In this document: piece after piece, positions 24,499 to 31,209 of the stretch
Layout of the letters: every line of letters starts with the position of its first letter
How positions within the stretch are numbered: the stretch's first letter is position 1
Assembly: GCA_034505235.1 (NCBI GenBank)
Contig: JAPDQY010000003.1
Coordinates: 22,504 to 86,503 of the forward strand
Origin: Coneutiohabitans thermophilus
GTDB taxonomy: Bacteria; Zhuqueibacterota; Zhuqueibacteria; Zhuqueibacterales; Zhuqueibacteraceae
Direction: 5' to 3'
DNA length: 64,000 nt
Position numbers and translations under genes: made by a program
The notes under the pieces: generated by a model
What the model was told of the DNA's origin: nothing
Database searches by the model: none
The model's input: the letters and a program-made list of their open reading frames with translations, nothing else

Positions 24499-24786
24499 AT
24501 GGCCGAAACCATCAATCTCACCTTCATCAACGTGAGTGACGACTCGGAAATGGACGTCGAGGTCTCCGCCGACATGACGCGCGAGGAGCTGGTTGAAAAT
24601 TTGATTCAGGTCGAATTCATTCCGCCGCTGTCAAATGAAAACGAAGAATACGGCCTGACCATCAAGGGCAAAGGAGAGCTGGGGGAGGGGCAGACCCTGG
24701 CCGATTTGGGCGTGCAGGCCGGTGACCGGATTCGCATCGCCGTGGTGCAGCGTGGCGGCACGGCGCCTCTCCCAAACCGATTTTGA
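24499..24786 (+). CDS. Ubiquitin-like protein precursor (beta-grasp, internal RGG)
   Basis: A 95-residue beta-grasp protein. It starts with a beta-hairpin (INLTFINVSDDSEMDVEV), then the helix REELVENLIQVEF, a LTIKGKG strand, and the terminal signature TLADLGVQAGDRIRIAVV, as in YukD/EsaB-like and ubiquitin-like proteins. Residues 85-87 are RGG, followed by an eight-residue tail ending NRF. Ubiquitin itself ends in RGG after proteolytic maturation, so this tail looks removable by the JAMM protease of the same operon, exposing Gly87. AGGAG seven bases before the ATG supports the start. Set between the E1 and E2 genes, it is the natural modifier of this pathway. Confidence 0.88.
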   Translation: MAETINLTFINVSDDSEMDVEVSADMTREELVENLIQVEFIPPLSNENEEYGLTIKGKGELGEGQTLADLGVQAGDRIRIAVVQRGGTAPLPNRF

Positions 24787-24802
24787 CTGCGGAGGCACGA
24801 TC

Positions 24803-25306
24803 ATGATTTCCCGGCTGGTGCGGCTGCAAAACGACTACTACACCATGCAAACCCTGCGCGGCTCGCTTATTCGCTGGCAGGAGGGCGACCATCGCTGGCC
24901 GCCGGAGCGCTATGTCGTCGAATTCGATCTGGTCGGCATGATCGGCCCGGCAACCACGCAGAAGGGACACACCGTGGTGATCAAGCTGCTGGCGGAATAT
25001 CCCGACAAGCCGCCGCTGGCGAAATTCGTCTCGCGGCCGGTGCTGTTTCATCCGCACGTTTTCAAAAACGGCAACGTTTGCATCGGGCAATACTCGCCGG
25101 AGGAGGGGCTGGCGGCGTTTTGTTTGCGGCTGGCGAAATACATTCAGTTCCGGCCGGAGCTGATCGATCCCCGCAGCCCCGCCAATCGCGAGGCGCTGGA
25201 GTGGTTCCAACAAAACCGTCAGGCCGTGCCGGTGGATCACAGCAGTCTGCCGGATCTGGCGGAGACCAAACTCTTTCACGCGAAACCGGCTTCCAGCAAG
25301 TTTTGA
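24803..25306 (+). CDS. E2-like ubiquitin-conjugating enzyme
   Basis: A 167-residue UBC-fold protein. The family core is easily read: VVEFDLVGMIGP strand region, TVVIKLLAEYPDKPP (58-71), then HPHVFKNGNVCIG with the predicted active Cys C93, and a C-terminal helix SPANREALEWF as in the ANxEA helix of E2s. The conserved HPN triad is HPH (83-85) here, so the Asn that helps lysine attack is replaced by His. GGAGG seven bases before the ATG fixes the start. It would accept the Ubl from the upstream-encoded E1 and, perhaps with the RING-like protein, conjugate it to targets. Confidence 0.9.
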   Translation: MISRLVRLQNDYYTMQTLRGSLIRWQEGDHRWPPERYVVEFDLVGMIGPATTQKGHTVVIKLLAEYPDKPPLAKFVSRPVLFHPHVFKNGNVCIGQYSPEEGLAAFCLRLAKYIQFRPELIDPRSPANREALEWFQQNRQAVPVDHSSLPDLAETKLFHAKPASSKF

Positions 25307-25313
25307 TCATCCC

Positions 25314-25457
25314 ATGCTTCGCGACCTTCGTTGCCTGCAGTTCCAACCGCACCCCGTCCTCTCCCGCACCATCTTCCCGGTCACCCAGGCAGCGCCGGGA
25401 GCTCGCACCGCTCACGGCTGCCAGCCGCGGCCGGCGGCAACGGAAGTGACGCCATGA
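25314..25457 (+). CDS. Possible 47-residue peptide between E2 and JAMM genes
   Basis: An ATG at 25314 opens a 48-codon frame whose TGA overlaps the ATG of the JAMM gene (ATGA). The overlap suggests translational coupling, and it fills the only large gap (147 bases) in the operon. The predicted peptide is Arg/Pro-rich with no recognised motif, and no good ribosome site precedes it. It may simply be spacer. Confidence 0.25.
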   Translation: MLRDLRCLQFQPHPVLSRTIFPVTQAAPGARTAHGCQPRPAATEVTP

Positions 25458-26209
25458 AGCGGCATCTGCTTCGCCATCTGCGCCGGCGGCTGCGTTTCTG
25501 GCTGCGTCGTGCACAGCACTCGCCCGGCCACTTCCGCGTCAAGGAACGCCGCTCCTACCAGCCACAGCCGCGCAGCATTCCCGCCGAATGGCCGCAACCG
25601 GCGGCAGGCAGCAGCCCGCAGGTTTACATCGAGCAGCATACCTTCGAAAAGGTGAGGCAGCATGCCCGGCGTGATCCCACCCGGGAGTGCTTCGGTTTGC
25701 TGCTGGGCAATGCCTATGTTGATCCGGCCCGGCAACTCTTGTGGATCCATCTGCAGGAGGCGGTGCCGGCACAGGACACCCACGCCAGCCTGGCCAGCGT
25801 CGAAGTTTCCATCCGCGAGTTTCACCGCTTGAATGAGGAGGTTGACCGGATTTGGAAGGACAGCCGCGGCACGACGCGCAAAATCGGCTGGTATCATTCC
25901 CATCCCAATTTCGGCGTGTTCATGTCGGAGACCGATCGCGCCAACCAGCGGTTGTTTTATGGCCAGGACTATCATGTCGCGCTGGTGGTGGATCCGGTGC
26001 GCGATTTGGCGGGCTGCTTTCGCGGGGCGGACAGCGAGGCGTGCGATTATCTCCTGGTGGAGGCCGCCGGCCAGGAAAATATCCGGCTCGAGCAGAAAAA
26101 GGCCGCGGCCCTGGTGGTTGAAATTGAAACCGTATTTGACCGGCATTCCGAGGAGACCGCCGCAAGTCCGTGGCGCCGGCTGCTGGCGGGCTTGCGGCGC
26201 TGGTGGTGA
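25454..26209 (+). CDS. JAMM (JAB/MPN+) metalloprotease, Rpn11-like deubiquitinase
   Basis: A 251-residue protein with a complete JAMM zinc-protease motif: E78 in RECFGLLLG, then H148-X-H150-X7-S158-X2-D161 in HSHPNFGVFMSETD. Rpn11- and CSN5-like proteins use this motif to cut isopeptide bonds. Residues 1-30 are strongly basic (about ten Arg/Lys) and may form an amphipathic, membrane- or nucleic-acid-binding helix. The C-terminus again ends with an Arg/Trp-rich helix. Predicted roles are removal of the tail after Gly87 of the Ubl precursor and reversal of conjugation. It is the last gene of the operon, with a GGAAG before the ATG. Confidence 0.92.
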   Translation: MKRHLLRHLRRRLRFWLRRAQHSPGHFRVKERRSYQPQPRSIPAEWPQPAAGSSPQVYIEQHTFEKVRQHARRDPTRECFGLLLGNAYVDPARQLLWIHLQEAVPAQDTHASLASVEVSIREFHRLNEEVDRIWKDSRGTTRKIGWYHSHPNFGVFMSETDRANQRLFYGQDYHVALVVDPVRDLAGCFRGADSEACDYLLVEAAGQENIRLEQKKAAALVVEIETVFDRHSEETAASPWRRLLAGLRRWW

Positions 26210-26241
26210 AGCGCGTGCCTGCCGTCTTGCGAGGGCTTCAC
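26206..26241 (+). terminator. Possible weak hairpin at the end of the ubiquitin-like operon
   Basis: GTGAAGC (26206-26212, covering the JAMM stop) can pair with GCTTCAC (26235-26241). The loop is long and there is no adjacent U-run, so this is only a candidate. Confidence 0.25.
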
Positions 26242-26441
26242 GCGGCGCCTGACCCACTAACGGGACTTCGTTTTCGTGGGAGGATTTTTTGTCTGATGTC
26301 GAAACCTTGAGTTTTGTGAAAGCCCACAGACCCGCCCCACCTCATCTCTTGAAAAGAAAGAGAGAAAGAAGCTTCATGGTGTGGATGAGTTGAAAAACCA
26401 TCAGCCTCAGAAGCGGCTTCTTTTGACCCGAGATCGTCGAA

Positions 26442-27434
26442 CTATTTCTGTGCACGAATGGCCGCCGCCAGCTCCTGGCTCACCGCCACGCCCACCGTTT
26501 CTTCATTGATTCCGAAGTAAAGAAAATATTCCTCCTTCAGCCGCACCAGCGCGGAAAGCCTGACCGCCGACTCATCGGCATGCCATGGCAATGGGCTCAG
26601 ATACGGCCGTTCGCTGCGCAGCAGGACTTGCCCCGGATTGGCCAGTGCAAACACCGCCTGGCCGGGTTGCGAACGCCGCGCCGGATCAAGCCCGTTGTAA
26701 AACAACACCATCTCGGACCCGATGAGCACCGGTGAAAACGCCGGCGCGACGGCAAGTTCATCGAATTTGCCGGGCCGCGGCTGCATCACCGGCGTGGCCT
26801 CGGCCTGCCACACCAGCAGGTTTTCCGAATAGGCGAGGCGCAGGTTTTTGCCATCGCTGAAATACATGAAATAGCGACCATTGCTCTTTTGCGGTGCGAT
26901 CACGCCGTGGCTGCTCTCCTTTTCCTCCGGGAAAACCAGGCCGTGTTTGATCCAGTGCCGCAAATCGCGCGAAGAAGCCAGCGCCAGTCTTCTGGTCACA
27001 CTGTCGAAGGCATCATAGGTGAGATAGTAAACCCCCTCGATCTCCACCAGATGCGGATTTTCACAGCCACCGGGGGTTTCATAGTCGTGGGTCGGCACCA
27101 TCACCGGCTGCGATTCCCGCGTGAACTGCAGGCCGTTCACGCTGGTGGCCAGGCCGATGCGCGAGGTGCCATGCCAGCGGCCGGCCCCGCTGCGGTCTTT
27201 GGCTTGGTAGAAGAGATAGATGGTGGTGTCTTTCACCACCGCGGCGGGATTCGTGGCCGCTGCGGCCTCCCAGGTCGTGCCGAGCGGCCGCAGTATGGGG
27301 TTGCCCTCATAAGGCTGCAAAGGGAGAAACGGCAGACGCACGTGTTGGGCAAGCGTCCCGCCCGATGCCACGAACAGGCATAAAAAAACCGTGCGGGCCG
27401 CGCGGTGGAGTCGGTAACAAAGTTTTGGTTTCAT
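26442..27434 (-). CDS. GH130-like five-bladed propeller glycosidase/phosphorylase, exported
   Basis: A 330-residue protein from the ATG at 27434, which begins a signal peptide (ending GGTLAQH). The beta-propeller follows the GH130/GH43 plan: YEGNPILRP near residue 42, ATNPAAVVKD, SRIGLATSVNG, the GGCENPHLVEIEGVYYLTYDA block, and VLFYNGLDP. GH130 enzymes are mannoside phosphorylases or hydrolases. The GCENPH segment replaces the more common GxEDPR, so activity is not certain. It stands alone between gene-poor stretches. Confidence 0.72.
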   Translation of the reverse strand: MKPKLCYRLHRAARTVFLCLFVASGGTLAQHVRLPFLPLQPYEGNPILRPLGTTWEAAAATNPAAVVKDTTIYLFYQAKDRSGAGRWHGTSRIGLATSVNGLQFTRESQPVMVPTHDYETPGGCENPHLVEIEGVYYLTYDAFDSVTRRLALASSRDLRHWIKHGLVFPEEKESSHGVIAPQKSNGRYFMYFSDGKNLRLAYSENLLVWQAEATPVMQPRPGKFDELAVAPAFSPVLIGSEMVLFYNGLDPARRSQPGQAVFALANPGQVLLRSERPYLSPLPWHADESAVRLSALVRLKEEYFLYFGINEETVGVAVSQELAAAIRAQK

Positions 27435-27796
27435 GAGTCCGTCGAGTCCTTGAATGGAATCCGTAATGCAAACTTTCACGCGGCAAACCAGGCAGGCAGG
27501 AAACCTGCACGACAAAATTTTCGCGCCTGGTGTTTTTTCCGGATCATGGCGCCAACAAGTTTATCGGACGGAGATTGATATTGATTTACACAGATCGTTC
27601 ATGCGGTGACGATTCGGAAAAATCAGTGTTCCCCCAAGATCTTCGCGGCATTTTCAGGAAATGTGGCGCAGACCCTTGGGCTGCGCTGCGTGCCCACCCG
27701 TAACCGGGGGCATTATTTTCAGCAGAATACTCCCCCCGCCGGGAGTGATTCGCAGATCATCCCCGCTGCCAGCGGTCTCATCGGGTTGTGCAGGCG
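27435..27796. other. Gene-free stretch
   Basis: About 360 bases with no convincing coding frame, repeat or terminator seen. Confidence 0.4.
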
Positions 27797-28858
27797 TCAC
27801 TTCCCCGCCCGAATTTCGCGATTCAGCTTCGCGAGCTGAATGAACAGCGCTTCGATTTGGCGCTCATACTCCGCCGCGGGCAGTGTTTCCTTGCGGGCTT
27901 TGAGCGCGGCAATCTCCGCGAGCAATTTTTGTTTGGCAAGCGCCAGCGGGCCGCCGGCCGCAGCTTCGGTGATCAGCCGCGGTCCAGGGGTGAGAGTTTC
28001 CGGCAGCAGGAATGTCTGTGTCGCCAGTTGTCCATCGGGCATCGACATGGCGGCGCCGGCATGCAAACCCGGCATTTCACTGCCCACGCCATCGCCATTG
28101 TCATCCAGCAGCGCATGCTCGGGACGCAGGCGGTTGGTTTCCTCATAGAAACGCACCACCCGGTCACGGGCATAGTCGAATGCTTCCAATAAAGAAAGCT
28201 TTTGATCTTTGTCAAGATCGGCTTCCGCGGGGGTGACGAAGGCGGCGACGAAAAATTCCGGGAAAACGGTGAGGTATTTTTCCTCGGCGCTGCGGGTGGC
28301 GGTGATCAGAATGCGGTCGTTGCGGCTGAGTTTGGCCAGAAAGCCGGCGCTGCTCGCGGTGGTATTCACCACAATCTGCCGCTGGCACGGCAGGCGGCTG
28401 AGCAAGCGGTCGAAATCAAGATCACGCAAATCCGGGCCGGCGAGGTTGAATTTCGCGAAGGTGCCGTCATCACTGCCGTGGCCGAAGAGCACGACGGCCA
28501 GCAAATCATCCCGTTGCAGAGTCGCGGACAGATCGGCAAGGGCTTTTTCAATCTCCTGCGCGCGACAGGGTTGCGTGGTGGCGGGCAGGCGCACCTCGGG
28601 TTCCGCGAAGAGGATGATTTGCCGCGGGGCAAAGCCATGTTGTGTGATCAAGGCGTCATGCAACTGCAGCGCCAGGCGGCTGAATCGCTCGGTGTGTTTC
28701 TCGCTGCCGCCCTTGCCGGCAATGATGACCACGCGCGTTTCCGCGACGGCGGTTGTGGCACTGGCCAGCGCCAGCAGCGCCATTGCCAGCAGCGCGAGCC
28801 CGCGCCCGCAAACAAGGCTGCCGTGGCGGCCGCGGGAGGGTGGCGTTGTCAGATTCAC
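27797..28858 (-). CDS. Exported caspase-fold (C13-like) protein lacking a visible catalytic Cys
   Basis: A 353-residue protein started at a GTG at 28858 whose GTGA overlaps the stop of the upstream VWA gene. A signal peptide (about 20-39) precedes a caspase/legumain-like fold: strand RVVIIAGKGG, AVVLFGHGSDDG with the expected catalytic His (H127), and IVVNTTASSAGFLAKL, where the catalytic Cys would be expected but Thr/Ser occur. A RILITATRSAEEK strand, an acidic Ca-like stretch DLDKDQKLSLLEAFDYA and a C-terminal coiled coil follow. It is the last gene of the MoxR/VWA train. It is likely a non-proteolytic relative; a function cannot be assigned. Confidence 0.72.
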   Translation of the reverse strand: MNLTTPPSRGRHGSLVCGRGLALLAMALLALASATTAVAETRVVIIAGKGGSEKHTERFSRLALQLHDALITQHGFAPRQIILFAEPEVRLPATTQPCRAQEIEKALADLSATLQRDDLLAVVLFGHGSDDGTFAKFNLAGPDLRDLDFDRLLSRLPCQRQIVVNTTASSAGFLAKLSRNDRILITATRSAEEKYLTVFPEFFVAAFVTPAEADLDKDQKLSLLEAFDYARDRVVRFYEETNRLRPEHALLDDNGDGVGSEMPGLHAGAAMSMPDGQLATQTFLLPETLTPGPRLITEAAAGGPLALAKQKLLAEIAALKARKETLPAAEYERQIEALFIQLAKLNREIRAGK

Positions 28859-31146
28859 GACAAACCCCGGCTGCGGCGCAGGAACCACTCGCTGGCAAGC
28901 AGGGCGACAAGCAGCAGGAAAAAGATGGGGGCATCCCAAATGTCGTGCTCCGTCAGTTTCGCAAAAGAACTGCGCGCCACCGTGATGGCGTCGGGCAGGT
29001 CTTGTGACTGGTCGATGTGAAAATAGCGTCCGCCGGTGATTTCTGCCAGACGCTGCAGCAGGGCGGTTTGCAAATCCGCGTTGGCCAGCTCGGCCTGTGA
29101 CGGCTCGACCAAAAACGCGGTCTCGGCCCTGCCGAGAAATTGTCCGGCGTGGTGGTAGGCGAAGACCTCGACCGTGTGCAGGCCCTCCCGTGTGGTTTGA
29201 TAGCGGGCGGCATATCGGGCGCCGCCGGCGGAGAGATCGGGGCTGGCGTTCAGCGTCACCACCTCGCCGTCGGGCGCGGTGATTTTCACGGACACCCCGG
29301 CTTCTGCAACCGGCACATACGCGCTGTCGCGCACTTCGATGTGCAGGGTCAAATCTTCCCCCGGGGAAAAACTTTCGCGATCCAACTCCACAGTCACCGG
29401 ATCAGGGGACTGCAGGCTGAGCCAGTGAAGAAGCTGGCGCCAGAAACGTTCGTGGGTTTGATCGCGATGATCCAGGTGCATTTGCCAGCGCCAGGTGCTG
29501 CTGGTGGCGAGCACGGCGGTGCGGCCCCGGCCATAGCGCTGGGTGGCGAGCAGGATGCGCGGCGATTCGGGACGGTGCAGCGGATGCACCGCCAGCACCG
29601 TGGCGCCCGGTTTGGCCGGGCCGAGAGGATTGTAGCCCTGCAACAATGGCAGCTTCTCCCACATCTGGGCGTTCTTCACCGGATCGGCATCCAACTGCAG
29701 CAGCGGCCTGGTGAGATATTCCGCGGTGGGCGTGAAACGGAATTCTTCATGCAGTTGCGGGGCAATGGCGCGGCCATCGGCGGCAGAAAACGGCGGCAGC
29801 TCCACGGGCAACAAATCTGCCACCGGCGTGCGCTGATACTCCCCCTGGCCAAAGGCATGGCGGCCGCCGAGCATCAAAAAACCCCCGCCGCGCTCGGCAA
29901 CAAAGGCGGTCAGCAGTTGCAGTTGTTCGGTGGAAAAAAAGGAGGCCGGCATGCTGCCCAGCACCACCGCCTGATAGCCGAACAGCTCGCTGCGGCTTTT
30001 GGGAAAACCGCCGGCCAGCTCGCCGCCGTGCCGCAGTCCCAGCCGCAGAAATTTGTCCGTGCCGGTTTTCAGCAGCGAGGTCAATTGCAGCGCGGGGTCA
30101 CCTGCCACGGCGCGGGCGATGAATTTGTATTCCCAGGGATGCAGTTCTTCGACATAGAGCACGCGGCCGAGGCGGTTTCGGCTGTCGAGCAAAAAGCTCT
30201 TGTGATTGTTGGCCGTCACCAGCTCGCCGGGCAATTGCGGCAGGCTGACGCGGTAATGTGCGAAACCCGGCTGGGGGGGTGCGAATTGCAGCGTGGCACG
30301 CGTGCTGCGTTCCTGCAGCACCAGCGGCTGGCGCTTGATGACTGTATCGCCTTCGCGCAATTCCACCTCCACCTGCCGGCCGGCATATCCCCGCGCCTGG
30401 ATCAGGGTGTTGACTTCCACCATGGCATTTTCCAGCACCAAGCGCGCCGCGTCAACTTTGGCAATTTGCACATCCTTGCTGATTTTGGTGCCCACGCCAA
30501 CAGTGAAGAGCGGCACTTTTGCGGCAACCAGCGCCCGGGCGGCTGACAGCGGATCCGCACCCGCCGAAGCCGCACCATCACTGACCAGCACCACGCCCGA
30601 GAGCGTGCCCAGTTGTGCCTGGCGGCCGGCATATTCCAGCGCATGCGCCAGGTTGGTGCTGGCGCCGCCGGCCTGCAGTTGCCCGGCGTCCGGCAGCGGG
30701 GCCACCGCGCTGCTGAACTGCCGCACCTCCAGGCGAAAATTTTGCTGCAGGCGCGCACGCATGCTGTTCGCCTGCGAGGCCTCGCCCAGCCAGGCGGCGA
30801 TTTGATCGATACGACGCCGGCCGCCACTGCCGTCCGCGATCGCCATGCTTTGCGAATTGTCGAGCAACAGCAAAACGCTGCTCTTTTGCGAAACCACCGT
30901 GGTCACCGAGAGTGCCGGCTCCAGCAGGCAAAACGCCAGCAGCGCGAGCGCGGCGAGGCGCAAAAGCATCAGGCCGGCGCGCCAGCGCGGCAACAAGGGT
31001 GCAGTGGTGCGACGGTAGGCCAGCCACACCAGGACCAGCAGGAGCGCAACCCCCAACAGCAGCGCCAAGAGTGAAGGCTGCCCGCGCAGCAGCCAGCGGC
31101 CCTGTTCATAAACCACGGGGCTGTATTTGAACAGGAAATCGAACAT
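28855..31146 (-). CDS. VWA/glutamine amidotransferase-like membrane protein
   Basis: A 763-residue protein (ATG at 31146). Transmembrane helices lie at about 23-45 and 58-80, followed by a von Willebrand A domain with the MIDAS start LLLLDNSQSMAIAD (about 94). A long beta region and a class-I glutamine-amidotransferase-like Rossmann domain follow (VLYVEELHPWEYKF, then GFLMLGGRHAFGQGEY). Further Ig-like strands and a C-terminal helix complete it. It belongs to the VWA proteins that sit beside MoxR/DUF58 genes in many FCB and planctomycete genomes. It is co-directional with the DUF4175 gene 63 bases upstream. Confidence 0.8.
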   Translation of the reverse strand: MFDFLFKYSPVVYEQGRWLLRGQPSLLALLLGVALLLVLVWLAYRRTTAPLLPRWRAGLMLLRLAALALLAFCLLEPALSVTTVVSQKSSVLLLLDNSQSMAIADGSGGRRRIDQIAAWLGEASQANSMRARLQQNFRLEVRQFSSAVAPLPDAGQLQAGGASTNLAHALEYAGRQAQLGTLSGVVLVSDGAASAGADPLSAARALVAAKVPLFTVGVGTKISKDVQIAKVDAARLVLENAMVEVNTLIQARGYAGRQVEVELREGDTVIKRQPLVLQERSTRATLQFAPPQPGFAHYRVSLPQLPGELVTANNHKSFLLDSRNRLGRVLYVEELHPWEYKFIARAVAGDPALQLTSLLKTGTDKFLRLGLRHGGELAGGFPKSRSELFGYQAVVLGSMPASFFSTEQLQLLTAFVAERGGGFLMLGGRHAFGQGEYQRTPVADLLPVELPPFSAADGRAIAPQLHEEFRFTPTAEYLTRPLLQLDADPVKNAQMWEKLPLLQGYNPLGPAKPGATVLAVHPLHRPESPRILLATQRYGRGRTAVLATSSTWRWQMHLDHRDQTHERFWRQLLHWLSLQSPDPVTVELDRESFSPGEDLTLHIEVRDSAYVPVAEAGVSVKITAPDGEVVTLNASPDLSAGGARYAARYQTTREGLHTVEVFAYHHAGQFLGRAETAFLVEPSQAELANADLQTALLQRLAEITGGRYFHIDQSQDLPDAITVARSSFAKLTEHDIWDAPIFFLLLVALLASEWFLRRSRGLS

Positions 31147-31209
31147 GATCAGTCTGACGGCAGAGTTGCGGTTTGTAGACCAGCTTCGTGAAGCTGCGTG
31201 TGACGGCAC

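Noticed and set aside
25454..26209. JAMM gene read as a RadC-type or phage-tail JAB protein
   Set aside because: RadC lacks the E1/E2/Ubl neighbours, and phage-tail JAB proteins carry NlpC partners and lie in tail operons; none is present here.
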